A DNA stretch of 64,000 nucleotides. Origin: Petrolisthes cinctipes (taxonomy: Eukaryota > Arthropoda > Malacostraca > Decapoda > Porcellanidae). How positions within the stretch are numbered: position 1 is the stretch's first letter; each line of letters opens with the position of its first letter. Positions 1-9,009 of this stretch are shown here, piece after piece. The position numbers and the translations under genes were made by a program. The stretch is from contig JAWQEG010001230.1 of assembly GCA_033782935.1 (NCBI GenBank), forward strand, positions 1-64,000, read 5' to 3'. The notes below the pieces were generated by a model. That model had not been told where the DNA came from. It ran no database searches and saw nothing but the letters and a program-made list of their open reading frames with translations.

Positions 1-96
1 ATAATGATAATAAAGTTGTGATTACCTGTATAAGAAGTGAGTTTTAATTTTCATGACAAATCAACATATTTTTTATTATTTTCCTCTGTTATTTCA

Positions 97-100
<4 letters not shown>

Positions 101-179
<79 letters not shown>
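101..179. repeat. (GA)n microsatellite
   Basis: About 79 bp of almost pure GA dinucleotide, interrupted once near 137-139. It lies outside the giant palindrome that starts at about 300. Translated open frames across it are only Arg/Glu or Ser/Leu runs and are not genes. Confidence 0.97.
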
Positions 180-182
<3 letters not shown>

Positions 183-219
183 TACTATATATATATTTTT
201 CGTTAGAGAGAGACCACCA

Positions 220-238
220 TTTTTTTTTTTTTTTTTTT
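220..238. repeat. poly-T tract
   Basis: A run of 19 T. It could be the poly-A tail of a minus-strand retroelement, but no recognisable retroelement sequence adjoins it, so it is recorded only as a homopolymer. Confidence 0.9.
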
Positions 239-299
239 GACATACTGTGAGTGAATTAATTGCACTCCAAAATATCAGAAGCATACTACAGTAAGTCCC

Positions 300-500
300 T
301 TAAGGGGGTGCGGGAATAGGGGGGTCGGGGGGGTTTTGGGGGGTGCGGGAGTAGGGGGACAGGCTTGGGGAGGGTTAGGGGGGTTCGGGAATATGGGACA
401 GGCTTTCTACCCACCCCAAGCCTGTCCCCCTACTGTCGCACCCCCCTAACCCCCCGCCCAAGCCCGTCCCCTTATTCCCGCACACCCCTTACCCCCTTAA
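300..500. repeat. TTAA-bounded G/C-rich hairpin, copy 1
   Basis: It starts at TTAAGGGGGTGCGGGAATAG and ends with the reverse-complement type sequence ACCCCCTTAA. The halves are G-rich then C-rich versions of the same 25-30 bp phrase (GGTGCGGGAATAGGGGACAGG), with a GGTGGGTAGAAAGC-like turn seen in reverse at the midpoint. It belongs to a family with copies at 1655, 5305, 8794, 10723 and 11013. TTAA at both ends suggests a small foldback element using TTAA targets, as piggyBac-type elements do, but no transposase is seen. Confidence 0.75.
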
Positions 501-564
501 GGAACCCTGTGTGTTATGTAGTCAGAAAATTGGAGTAAATGAGTCCTTCAAATATTGCCATGAA

Positions 565-586
565 ACACACACACACATACACACAA

Positions 587-625
<39 letters not shown>

Positions 626-634
626 CTACATACT

Positions 635-665
<31 letters not shown>

Positions 666-704
666 CATACACACACACACACATACACAAACCACATACA
701 CACA
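565..704. repeat. (CA)n / (TACA)n compound microsatellite
   Basis: About 140 bp of CA repeats with short TACA and AACA interruptions. The right arm of the palindrome has the matching GT tract at 10619-10657, which is shorter and purer. Confidence 0.95.
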
Positions 705-882
705 CCTATATGGAAGGAGCTTGTTTGTTTCGTGGCATGTCAGGAGGAATCAGAAGCCCCCCCCCCCCCACACACACACACCTATATGGAAGGAGCTTGT
801 TTGTTTCGTGGCATGGGTCAGGAGGAATCAGAAGCCTCCAAACACACACACACCACACATGGGAAAAGCTTGTTTGTTTCGT
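705..882 (+). repeat. three-copy direct repeat of about 76 bp
   Basis: The phrase CTATATGGAAGGAGCTTGTT followed by TGTTTCGTGGCATG occurs at 705 and 781. A shortened version (GGGAAAAGCTTGTTTGTTTC) lies near 860. A C-run and CA repeats separate the copies. The right arm of the palindrome holds one copy in reverse complement at about 10575-10618. The last copy runs into CTGTCTACAAGTTATGTGTG at 883-902, the single left-arm match to the unit expanded at 10200-10527. Confidence 0.85.
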
Positions 883-894
883 CTGTCTACAAGT

Positions 895-967
895 TATGTG
901 TGTGTGTGTGTTGTGACTGTGTGTGTCTGTGTCTGTGTGTGTGTGTGTCTGTGTGTGTGTGTGTGTT
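895..967. repeat. (GT)n microsatellite
   Basis: GT repeat with several GTCT interruptions. The counterpart in the right palindrome arm is the pure CA tract at 9973-10005. Confidence 0.95.
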
Positions 968-1120
968 CTTACCTATTTGTATCTTTACCGGATTGAGTCA
1001 AGCTCTTAAGTAATGTCCCGTATATTAAATAAAATCCTATTATCATATTTTTCTTTAATTAAAGTTATTATGCATGTTTTGACACACACCATTTCTTCTT
1101 ATGGATGGTAATTTGTTCCA

Positions 1121-1152
1121 TGTGTGTGTGTGTGTGTGTGCGTGTGTGTGTT
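1121..1152. repeat. (GT)n microsatellite
   Basis: GT repeat with one CGTG interruption, matched in the right palindrome arm by the CA tract at 9806-9838. Confidence 0.95.
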
Positions 1153-1654
1153 GTGAAAGGCGGGCCGGCATACTAAGAAAAAACACCTCACTCTCTTTCT
1201 CTCTGTCTTTGGAATAACATCGTGTAATTTCCGTAGACTTAAATTCATCTTTATCACGTTCCATTCACTCACACACCACAACCAAAAATATGGGTTTTTG
1301 GAATAGGTAAAAAATGTTGTCGAATCTCACATTTGACCTATGGGTGTGGAAGAATAGGTTCATATGGGTAGGGGGTTTCCCAGAAGGGGGGCTAAAATTT
1401 TCTCCGTTTTCCTCTACGATGCACCGTTTTTTAGTTGTGGCCACTTTTTGGAAAAAAATATTTAACCGATTTTTGACCATGAAGATCTATATGGATTTGG
1501 ATGAAATTTGGTATGGAAGTACATTTGGTAAATTGGGCGAGACTGATTTTTTATTTTTTCTCTATGACCCTCTGTTCAAAAGTTATGTCAATTTTCGTTT
1601 CTTAAAAAACTGACCTAATTATGACAATGATAAAAAATAATGTTCAGTGATTAA
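1153..1654. other. non-repetitive palindrome arm segment, no gene seen
   Basis: About 500 bp of AT-rich sequence whose reverse complement lies at about 9341-9805 with scattered substitutions and small indels. Short open frames exist (1314-1613 plus, 1265-1480 minus), but the mirror copy does not keep them intact and they show no recognisable motif. I see no gene here. Its only clear property is that it is unique-looking sequence duplicated in inverted orientation. Confidence 0.7.
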
Positions 1655-1813
1655 TTAAGGGGATGTCGGGAATAGGGGGACAGGCTTGGTGGGGTTAGGG
1701 GGGTGCGGGAATAGGGGACAGGCTTTGTACCAACCCCAAGCCTGTCCCCCTATTCCCGCACCCCCCAATTCCCCCCCCCCCCAAGCCTGTCCCCTACTCC
1801 CGCACCCGCTTAA
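1655..1813. repeat. TTAA-bounded G/C-rich hairpin, copy 2
   Basis: Starts TTAAGGGGATGTCGGGAATA and ends CGCACCCGCTTAA. The inner halves are complementary, with the same AGGCTT / AAGCCTG phrases as copy 1. At the mirrored position in the right palindrome arm (9231-9340) the structure is rearranged, with one arm partly lost. Confidence 0.75.
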
Positions 1814-1881
1814 TGTTTAATATCTAATACCAAAGACTCACTCACACAACAAACAACAAAATTAATGTCACTCATCTGTGT

Positions 1882-1903
1882 GATCTATTTGTGATCTATT
1901 TGT
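1882..1903 (-). repeat. LINE 3'-terminal 11-bp tandem repeat
   Basis: Two head-to-tail copies of ACAAATAGATC on the minus strand, just downstream of the LINE coding region. Short terminal repeats instead of poly-A are typical of CR1-type elements, so this marks the likely 3' end. Just outside it (below about 1880) the sequence again matches the other arm of the palindrome. Confidence 0.7.
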
Positions 1904-1950
1904 GGTTATACAGGAATGAGCCTAGGCTCGTGGTGTCCCGTCTGCTTTTT

Positions 1951-3300
1951 TCATTTATCATAATTATCTTTAAAACTATGAATAGTTGTTGCATTCACGA
2001 CTTCCTCCGGCAAAGAGTTCCATTGTGCAATTGCTCTTTGGGGAAAATAGAATTTCCGCACATCCTTTTTGGTCAATTTCCTTGCCAACTTCCGAGTGTG
2101 TCCTCTTGTTCTTCCCACAGTTGGTGTAATAAATTCATTCTTATCAATCCATTCCGGTTCGTGTACACATTTGTACATCATGATCATATCACCACGTTTC
2201 CTTCTTTCTTCTAACGTTGGTAGATTCAGTGTTTGTAGCCGTTCTGAGTAATATAACTCCTTCAACTCAGGCACCATCCTAGTAGCTGCTCTCTGTACTC
2301 TCTCCAACTTGTCTATGTGCTTCTTTAAGTGAGGGTTCCATACTACTGCAGCATACTCTAGAATCGGCCTTACAAATGTTGTCAGTAATTTCACCAGCAT
2401 GTCTCGATCCATATGAGTAAATGCAACTCGTATGTTTGACAACAAAGCATATGCCTGTCTAACTTTTTCCTTTATGTGGCTTCCTGGTGACATTTTTGAA
2501 GATATTGTCACCCCTAAATCCTTTTCCTGCTGCGAGTTGTCTATTCTCTTGCCTCCCATAGTGTACTGTCCATGTGGTCGTAAACTGCTCTCACCCATTT
2601 CAATAACATGACATTTCTCGGAGTTGAATTCAAGTTGCCATTTCTTACTCCACTCATACACCTTACTTATATCCTCCTGAAGTGCTGCACATGAGTTGAT
2701 GTCAGTTACTTGTCTCAATAGTTTAGCATCATCAGAAAACATGTTCATGTAGCTCCCGGAACCAATGCCACTGGCCATGTCATCCACATACACTAAGAAC
2801 ATAAGTGGCGCCAGTACGAAACCCTGTGGCACCCCACTTTTCACCTTCCTCCAACTTGAAAACTTTCCTCTTATAACAGTCCTCATCTTCCTCTCACTCA
2901 GGAAGTTTTTCATCCATAATAGTAACTGTCCTCTGATTCCGCCTTTCATTTTTAGTTTCCATATGAGCCTTTGGTGTGGAACACTATCAAACGCCTTTTT
3001 TAAGTCCAAATAAACACAGTCGACCCAACCATTTCTCTCCTGTAATATTTCTGTGACTCTGTCATAAAAGCTCAGAAGGTTTGTGACACACGATCGTCTC
3101 GATCTGAATCCGAACTGTCTATCTGACAACATACGTTCGCTTTCCAGGTAATCAATCCACCTATTGCGAATTATTCTCTCCATAGTCTTGCACACAACAC
3201 TAGTTAGAGAGACTGGTCTGTAATTTAGAGGCTCTTCTTTACTTCCTTTTTTTATACAAAGGCACAATATTTGCTGCTTTCCAGAGCTTTGGTAATTCAC
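1951..3300 (-). CDS. LINE ORF2 C-terminal part: reverse transcriptase
   Basis: A frame of 449 codons continuing the endonuclease-bearing frame after a one-base shift; homology starts at about residue 17 (KKGSKEEPLNYRPVSL). RT motifs run in order: NYRPVSL at 26-32, QFGFR at 62-66, block A YLDLKKAFDSV with Asp99, block B SGVPQG at 155-160, and the catalytic FSDD at 188-191 (usually FADD in this clade). The thumb-like block KDLGV and the C-terminal WNSLPEEVVNA follow. It copies LINE RNA into DNA at the nicked target. Compared with the usual GVPQGSVLGP, this copy reads GVPQGFVLAP, which may weaken activity. Apart from the upstream frameshift the domain is intact, implying recent insertion. The Met at residue 1 is not a biological start. 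Confidence 0.9.
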   Translation of the reverse strand: MNYQSSGKQQILCLCIKKGSKEEPLNYRPVSLTSVVCKTMERIIRNRWIDYLESERMLSDRQFGFRSRRSCVTNLLSFYDRVTEILQERNGWVDCVYLDLKKAFDSVPHQRLIWKLKMKGGIRGQLLLWMKNFLSERKMRTVIRGKFSSWRKVKSGVPQGFVLAPLMFLVYVDDMASGIGSGSYMNMFSDDAKLLRQVTDINSCAALQEDISKVYEWSKKWQLEFNSEKCHVIEMGESSLRPHGQYTMGGKRIDNSQQEKDLGVTISSKMSPGSHIKEKVRQAYALLSNIRVAFTHMDRDMLVKLLTTFVRPILEYAAVVWNPHLKKHIDKLERVQRAATRMVPELKELYYSERLQTLNLPTLEERRKRGDMIMMYKCVHEPEWIDKNEFITPTVGRTRGHTRKLARKLTKKDVRKFYFPQRAIAQWNSLPEEVVNATTIHSFKDNYDK

Positions 3301-4885
3301 CCAATGTTAACGAGTGATTGAAGATGATTTGTAGAGGGTAACTTAACCCTGTGGCACATTCCCTCAACACCCAGCAGGACACATCATCTGGTCCCGCTGC
3401 TTTCCTTCTGTCTGTGGCATTTAGTACTTCCTGAATATCTTCTTGGGATATCTCAACATTATGTAACCCATCTTCTTGTATTTGTACAGTTCTATCTGGT
3501 GTAAATTCATCCTCTGTCACAAACACTGATTGAAATTTCCGGTTTAGTATTTCACTCATATCTTCCTCCCTTTCATACACGATGTTGTCCACCACCAATC
3601 TCTGAATCTTGTCCTTCACTTTCATCTTACCTCTTATAAAGCCATAGAATAGACGGGGGTTCCCGTCACATTTCTCTATAACAGATTTCTCAAAATTTCT
3701 CTCTTCTTCCCGTCTAATTTGCGTATATTTATTCCTTGCATTTTTGTACCTTTGATACGCCTGCTGAGTTTTTTTCCTCCTGTATCTATTCCATAGTAGG
3801 TCTCTTTCCTCTTTTGCTCTTCTACATCTTATATTGAACCACACTTTTTTATTTATACACGTGACTCTGTTCTTGGGACTATATCTTTTCATTCCCTCGT
3901 TAAGTAACTCACAAAAACGCCCATACATTGCTCCTATATCCTTCCCATTTAGTTCTTGGTCCCAGCTCAATTCTTTCAAGTATTTGTTTAGATCTTTGTA
4001 ATCGCCTTTTCCATAATTAAAACTATCCTTTTTGGGAGTTTCCTTTTCCTTTCCAATGTCATACTGAATAATGAAATCAAACTTAATCACGACATGATCG
4101 CTCTTGCCCAGAGGAGGTAAGTACCTCACCTCAGATATTTCATCGCTCGTTCTTGTAAACACCAGGTCTAGTAACGAGGGTTCATCCTGACCTCTCACTC
4201 TCGTTGGCTCATTTACGTGCTGGTGTAAGAAAAATTTTGTTACTAACTCGAGCAGTCTATAACTCCAGCTGTGTTCTTGTTGAGTAGTTTGTATCTCCTC
4301 CCAATCAATCGCGGTACTATTAAAGTCACCTGTCATAATCACCCGTTGATTCTTGTTTTGCACTTCCTGTAGAATCTTTCCGATACTATAAAGTGTTACC
4401 TTAGCCTTTTCTTCGTACTCTGTAGGATCCCAAGCATTGGTTGGGGGAGGCATGTACACATTTACCACTGTTATGTTTTCATTTCCTACCCTTATAACCA
4501 CTGCCACAACTTCACTTCCATTGTCATTGATGGTAATCTCCCTGACTTTTAACTCTGTCCTTGTCATGATAATTACACCCCCTCCTTTCTTTCCTTCTCT
4601 GTCCTTCCTATATATGTCATACCCCTCTATATTCAATGCTTCGTTTCGTATATCATGCTCTAGTTTTGTTTCTGATAAACAAACTACTTCTGGTCTCTCT
4701 GTGACTAATAAATCTCTGAGTTCTAATGACTTAGATACAAATCCATCCATATTTGTATATATGATGCTTAGGAAACTATTTTGATATCCGTGTACATTTA
4801 TGGCCTTTGTAGGCCCTCTTATTCTCTTATTTTGATGAACCATTTCCGAATTCTCAGTCCCGACACTTTGAAGAAAAAATACCAT
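3239..4885 (-). CDS. LINE ORF2 N-terminal part: endonuclease domain and start of reverse transcriptase
   Basis: A frame of 548 codons. Residues about 36-270 form an endonuclease/exonuclease/phosphatase domain that nicks target DNA. Visible catalytic-type motifs are Asn45 in YTNMDG, Glu72 in SETKLE, GDFNS at 186-190, Asp240 in SLLDLVF and GKSDHVV at 260-266 with the Ser-Asp-His signature. A basic linker of about 200 residues follows. RT block 0 then appears as KAAGPDDVSCWVL from residue 495. The frame ends at YKKRK and a stop, where the coding sense continues one base over in the neighbouring frame (1951-3300). The break lies in a run of seven A; six would keep the frame. The first Met lies inside the upstream tandem repeat, and the next, at residue 15, is an equally plausible start. 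The frameshift could be real decay or a homopolymer sequencing error. Confidence 0.9.
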   Translation of the reverse strand: MVFFLQSVGTENSEMVHQNKRIRGPTKAINVHGYQNSFLSIIYTNMDGFVSKSLELRDLLVTERPEVVCLSETKLEHDIRNEALNIEGYDIYRKDREGKKGGGVIIMTRTELKVREITINDNGSEVVAVVIRVGNENITVVNVYMPPPTNAWDPTEYEEKAKVTLYSIGKILQEVQNKNQRVIMTGDFNSTAIDWEEIQTTQQEHSWSYRLLELVTKFFLHQHVNEPTRVRGQDEPSLLDLVFTRTSDEISEVRYLPPLGKSDHVVIKFDFIIQYDIGKEKETPKKDSFNYGKGDYKDLNKYLKELSWDQELNGKDIGAMYGRFCELLNEGMKRYSPKNRVTCINKKVWFNIRCRRAKEERDLLWNRYRRKKTQQAYQRYKNARNKYTQIRREEERNFEKSVIEKCDGNPRLFYGFIRGKMKVKDKIQRLVVDNIVYEREEDMSEILNRKFQSVFVTEDEFTPDRTVQIQEDGLHNVEISQEDIQEVLNATDRRKAAGPDDVSCWVLRECATGLSYPLQIIFNHSLTLGELPKLWKAANIVPLYKKRK

Positions 4886-5060
4886 CTTTTAATTTAATAC
4901 AAGCAGCTACGCACTACTTAAAACAATAACACACACACACGTTAACTACCATCTTTTAATTTAATACAAGCAGCTACATACTTAAAACAATAACACACAC
5001 ACACGTTAACTACCATCTTTTAATTTAATACAAGCAGCTACACACTATTTAAAACAATAA
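4881..5060 (-). repeat. three tandem 64-67 bp units at the LINE 5' end
   Basis: Units start at 4881, 4948 and 5012 on the plus strand. Each contains ACCATCTTTTAATTTAATAC, AAGCAGCTAC, a short CA tract and GTTAAC. They sit immediately upstream of the LINE coding frame, and the first unit contains its first ATG. Tandem 5' monomers carry promoter activity in some LINE families, so a promoter role is possible, but this is inference only. No copy is seen in the right palindrome arm, so the units came with the LINE. Confidence 0.75.
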
Positions 5061-5304
5061 CATCATAATATGTGAACGTGAAAACATTAGACAGAAAATT
5101 GTTTGAGATTCCCATATGTGGATGATTATTATTGACCACGACTGTATGTGCAAATGCATTCGTATATTCTCGTAACTGTGTGTGTGTGTGTGGGACCATC
5201 GTATCAGTAGACTACCACACCATCGTATACACCACCACAGATGATGTTCTTGCATAATACATACGACCTTCATTAGCCGTGTAAATGACTTATGGCTGAA
5301 GTAT
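5061..5304. other. palindrome arm segment shared with 9010-9130
   Basis: Contains GGGACCATCGTATCAGTAGA, a stretch reading CACCACAGATGATGTTCTTG, and a short GT tract. All recur in reverse complement at 9010-9130. The part near 5278-5300 (GTGTAAATGACTTATGGCTG) also matches the arms of the mariner-type palindrome near 43185 and 45675. No gene is seen. Confidence 0.7.
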
Positions 5305-5520
5305 TTAAGGGGGTGCGGGAATAGGGGGACAAGCTGGGGGGGGTTTAGGGTGGGTGCAGGAGTAGGGGACAGGCTTGGGGGGTGCAGGAGTATGGGGACA
5401 GACTTGGGGGGCGGGGGTTAGGGGGTTGTGGGAATAGGGGACAAGCTTTCTACCCACCCGAAGCCTGTCCCCCTATTCCTGCACCCCCCAAGCCTGTTCC
5501 CTACTCCCGCACCCCCTTAA
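5305..5520. repeat. TTAA-bounded G/C-rich hairpin, copy 3
   Basis: Bounded by TTAAGGGGGTGCGGGAATAG and CCGCACCCCCTTAA. It interrupts sequence that is otherwise continuous with the inverted-repeat module of the mariner-type element: 5280-5300 and 5521-5560 match parts that flank about 70 bp at 43205-43270. The mirrored counterpart is the hairpin at 8794-9009. Confidence 0.8.
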
Positions 5521-5561
5521 TAGAGTTTGTGAATATGGATACTCAGCTTTTGGAAAATAAT

Positions 5562-5663
5562 GGGCCGATTCCACAGTCATCAATATTTATTGGCTAACCA
5601 ACAAACGAAAACATTTGGTAACGTGTCCGATTTCACAGTCGTTTTCGGGTTTGTTAGCTTCCC
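5562..5663. repeat. two GATTCCACAG-type module ends
   Basis: GGGCCGATTCCACAGTCATC at 5562 and TCCGATTTCACAGTCGTTTT at 5626, the second followed by TTTGTTAGCTTCCC. Both resemble the terminal sequence of the 246-bp module at 43124-43369. Related termini occur at 8631-8716. They look like remnants of small inverted-repeat elements. Confidence 0.6.
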
Positions 5664-7045
5664 ACCCACCCACCATCCCATATCTCCTTCCCACCCACAC
5701 ACCCACCCATGTCTTTTTCCCACCCACCCACCCACATCTCCTTCCCACCCACACACCCACTCACGACTCATTCACACCCACCCAACCACGTCTCCTTTAC
5801 ACCCACACACCCACTCACGTCTCTTTCACACCAACCCACCCACGTCTCCTTCACACCCACACACCCACCCACGTCTCCTTCACACCCACCCACTCACGTC
5901 TCCTTCACACCCACACACCCACCCACGCCTCTTTCCTTCCCACCCACCCACCAACGTCTCCTTCCAACCCACCCACAAACCCACGTCTCTTTCCCACCCA
6001 CAAACACACCCACGTCCCCTTCACATCCACCCACCCACCCACGTCTCCTTCACACCCACCCACCCCATCTCTTTCCAACACACCCACCCACCCACGTCTC
6101 CTTCCGACACACCCACGTCTCCTCCACACACACCCACCCACCCACGTCTCCTTCACACCCACCCAACCACCCACGTCTCCTTCACACCCACACACCCACC
6201 CACGTCTCCTTCACACCCACGTCTCCTTCACACCCACACACCCACCCACGTCTCCTTCACACCCACGTCTCCTTCACACCCACACACCCACCCACGTCTC
6301 CTGCACACCCACACACCCACCCACGTCTCCTTCCCACACACACACCCACCCACGTCTCCTTCACACCCACACACCCACCCAGGTCTCCTTCACACCCACG
6401 TCTCCTTCACACCCACACACCCACCCAGGTCTCCTTCACACCCACGTCTCCTTCACACCCACCCACACACCCACGTCTCCTTCACACACACGTCTCCTTC
6501 ACACCCACACACACACCCACGTCTCCTTCACACCCACCCACACACCCACGTCTCCTTCACACACACGTCTCCTTCACACCCAACCACACACCCACGTCAT
6601 CTTCACACACACGTCTCCTTCACACCCACCCACACACCCACGTCTCCTTCACACACACGTCTCCTTCACACACACCCACACACCCACGTCTCCTTCACAC
6701 ACACGTCTCCTTCACACACACACACACACACACGTCTCCTTCACACCCACACACCCACGTCTCCTTCACACACACGTCTCCTTCACACCCACACACCCAC
6801 CCACGTCTCTTTCACACCCACCCACACACCCACGTCTCCTTCACACCCACGTCTCCTTCACACCCACCCACACACCCACGTCTCCTTCACACACACGTCT
6901 CCTTCACACCCACCCACACACCCACGTCTCCTTCACACCCACGTCTCCTTCACACCCACCCACACACCCACGTCTCCTTCACACACACGTCTCCTTCACA
7001 CCCACCCACACACCCACGTCTCCTTCACACACACGTCTCCTTTAT
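5664..7045 (+). repeat. C-rich minisatellite, left half of the palindrome centre
   Basis: About 1.4 kb of irregular units built from ACGTCTCCTTC followed by CACCCACACACCCACCC, mostly 21-28 bp long. One strand is almost free of G apart from the ACGTC core. Long open frames (up to 495 codons of Pro/Thr/His/Ser) exist in all three plus frames at once, which marks them as composition artefacts. The array at 7356-8630 is the same repeat in the opposite orientation. Confidence 0.97.
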
Positions 7046-7115
7046 AAAGGTTGAAATTCTCAATGCCAAAACTATTTCATACATTTATACTCGTTGTTTA
7101 TCAGCAATTACGACG

Positions 7116-7355
7116 TTAAGGGGGTGCGGGAGTAGGGGACAGGCTTGAGGGGGGTTTTGGGGGGTGCGGGAATAGGGGACAGGCTTATCGGGGGGGGGGG
7201 GGTGCGGGAATAGGGGGACAGGCTTGAGGGGGTTGGGGGTTGGGGGGTGCGGGAATAGGGGACAGGCTTATGGAGGGGGGTTGTGGGAATAGGGGGGCAG
7301 GCTGAAGGGGGGGAGGGTGTTTGGAGGGTGCGGGATTAGCGGGACAGGCTTGAGA
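7116..7355. repeat. G-rich array at the palindrome axis
   Basis: Starts TTAAGGGGGTGCGGGAGTAG and holds about six copies of GGTGCGGGAATAGGGGACAG, the G-rich half of the TTAA hairpin family. No C-rich partner lies here. The strand carries many runs of four or more G and is a strong candidate for quadruplex formation. The 70 bp before it (7046-7115) are unremarkable AT-rich sequence. Confidence 0.8.
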
Positions 7356-8630
7356 CGCGGGTGTGTGGGAAGGAGACGTGGGTGTGTTTGTGGGTGGGAA
7401 AGAGATGTGGGTTTGTGGGTGGGTTGGAAGGAGACGTTGGTGGGTGGGTGGGAAGGAAAGAGGCGTGGGTGGGTGTGTGGGTGTGAAGGAGACGTGGGTG
7501 GGTGTGTGGGTGTGAAGGAGACGTGGGTGGGTGTGTGGGTGAAAAGGAGACGTGGGTGGGTGTGTGGGTGTGAAGGAGACGTTGGTGGGTGTGTGGGTGT
7601 GAAGGAGACGCGGGTGGGTGTGTGGGTGTGAAGGAGACGCGGGTGTGTGGGAAGGAGACGTGGGTGTGTGGGTGTGAAGGAGACGTGTGTGAGTGGGTGT
7701 GAAGGAGACGCGGGTGGTTGGGTGGGTGTGAAGGAGACGTGGGTGGGTGTGTGGGTGTGAAGGAGACGTGGGTGGGTGTGTGGGTGTGAAGGAGAAGTTG
7801 GTGGGTGTGTGGGTGTGAAGGAGACGTGGGTGGGTGTGTGTGTGTGTGAAGGAGACGTGGGTGGGTGTGTGGGTGTAAGAGGAGAAGTTGGTGGGTGTGT
7901 GTGTGTGAAGGAGAAGTTGGTGGGTGTGTGTGTGTGAAGGAGACGTGGGTGGGTGGGTGGGTGTGAAGGAGACGTGGGTGGGTGTGTGGGTGTGAAGGAG
8001 ACATGGGTGGGTGTGTGGGTGTGAAGTAGACGTGGGTGGGTGTGTGGGTGTGAAGGAGACGTGGGTGGGTGTGTGGGTGTGAAGGAGACGCGGGTGTGTG
8101 GGAAGGAGACGTGGGTGTGTGGGTGTGAAGGAGACGTGGGTGTGTGGGTGTGAAGGAGACGTGGGTGTGTGGGTGTGAAGGAGACGTGGGTGGGTGTGTG
8201 GGTGTGAAGGAGACGTGGGTGTGTGTGTGTGTGTGAAGGAGACGTGGGTGGGTGTGTGGGTGTGAAGGAGACGTGGGTGGGTGTGTGGGTGTGAAGGAGA
8301 CGTGGGTGGATGGGTGGGTGTGAAGGAGACGTGGATGGGTGGGTGTGTGTGAAGGAGACGTGGGTGGGTGTGTGGGTGTGAAGGAGACGTGGGTGGGTGG
8401 GTGGGTGTGAAGGAGACGTCGGTGGGTGTGTGGGTGTGAAGGAGACGTGGGTGGGTGTGTGTGTGTGAAGGAGACGTTGGTGGGTGTGTGGGTGTGAAGG
8501 AGACGTGGGTGGGTGAGTGGGTGTGAAGGAGACGTGGGTGGTTGAGTGTGTGTGAAGGAGACGTGGGTGGGTGTGAAGGAGATGTGGGTGGGTGGGTGGG
8601 TGTGAAAGAGACGTGGGTGGGTGGGTGGGT
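7356..8630 (-). repeat. C-rich minisatellite, right half of the palindrome centre (inverted)
   Basis: Units of GAAGGAGACGTGGGTGGGTG plus TGTGGGTGT, the reverse complement of the 5664-7045 repeat. Unit order and length variants differ between the halves, so they are not a perfect mirror. A 451-codon minus-strand frame here is His/Pro/Thr/Ser low complexity and is not a gene. Confidence 0.97.
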
Positions 8631-8716
8631 GGGAAACTAACAAACCAATACCACTGTGGAATCGACTCCTAACTTTATGGGTTGATTCCACAGTGGTATT
8701 GGTTTGTTAGCTTCCC
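8631..8716. repeat. near-perfect 38-bp hairpin
   Basis: The left arm (8631-8669) starts GGGAAACTAACAAACCAATA and the right arm (8679-8716) ends GGTTTGTTAGCTTCCC. By eye the arms differ at only two or three positions and enclose about 9 bp. Each arm contains CCACTGTGGAATC, the terminal motif of the inverted-repeat module found at 43124-43369. Confidence 0.9.
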
Positions 8717-8793
8717 AACCAACCAACCAACCAACCACACTTGTAAGCCTTCATTATTTTCCAAAAGCTGAGTATCCATATTCACAAACTCTA

Positions 8794-9009
8794 TTAAGGG
8801 GGTGCGGGAGTAGGGAACAGGCTTGGGGGGTGCAGGAATAGGGGGACAGGCTTCTGGTGGGTAGAAAGCTTGTCCCCTATTCCCACAACCCCCTAACCCC
8901 CGCCCCCCAAGTCTGTCCCCATACTCCTGCACCCCCCAAGCCTGTCCCCTACTCCCGCACCCCCCCTAAACCCCCCCCAGCTTGTCCCCCTATTCCCGCA
9001 CCCCCTTAA
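8794..9009. repeat. TTAA-bounded G/C-rich hairpin, copy 4
   Basis: Bounded by TTAAGGGGGTGCGGGAGTAG and CCCGCACCCCCTTAA. It is the mirror partner of 5305-5520, with closely matching internal order, so the hairpin was present before the palindrome arms separated. Confidence 0.8.

Larger units (their letters stand above)
1882..5060 (-). mobile_element. CR1-like non-LTR retrotransposon (LINE), nearly complete, frameshifted
   Basis: A minus-strand element about 3.2 kb long. From its 5' end it carries tandem 64-67 bp repeats (5060-4881), an apurinic-type endonuclease domain, a linker, a reverse transcriptase domain, a C-terminal region ending in a WNSLPEEVVNA motif, a short 3' UTR, and a terminal 11-bp direct repeat at 1882-1903. 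This architecture fits the CR1/jockey superfamily, which prime reverse transcription at a nick made by their endonuclease. No ORF1 (gag-like) frame is visible upstream, so the copy is probably 5'-truncated or of an ORF2-only form. It sits inside the left arm of the giant palindrome: the mirrored right arm lacks it and passes directly through the equivalent site near 9195. No clear target duplication was found. Confidence 0.9.

Noticed and set aside
300..500. Telomeric or subtelomeric repeat because of TTAGGG-like words
   Set aside because: The phrase is GGTGCGGGAATAGGGG, not a TTAGG or TTAGGG tandem, and both strands' versions occur in one hairpin.
1314..1613. A 99-codon plus-strand frame with a DEIWYGSTFG-like stretch
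   Set aside because: The mirror copy at 9345-9660 does not preserve the frame, and no family is recognised. It may be a fragment of an unknown repeat.
5560..7148. Three overlapping frames of 479-495 codons rich in Pro, Thr, His and Ser
   Set aside because: All three plus-strand frames are open together across a C-rich minisatellite that lacks stop triplets by composition, and the inverted array gives the same on the minus strand.
7336..8691. A 451-codon minus-strand frame resembling a Pro-rich surface or mucin-like protein
   Set aside because: Pure minisatellite translation with irregular unit lengths and no signal peptide or flanking domain.
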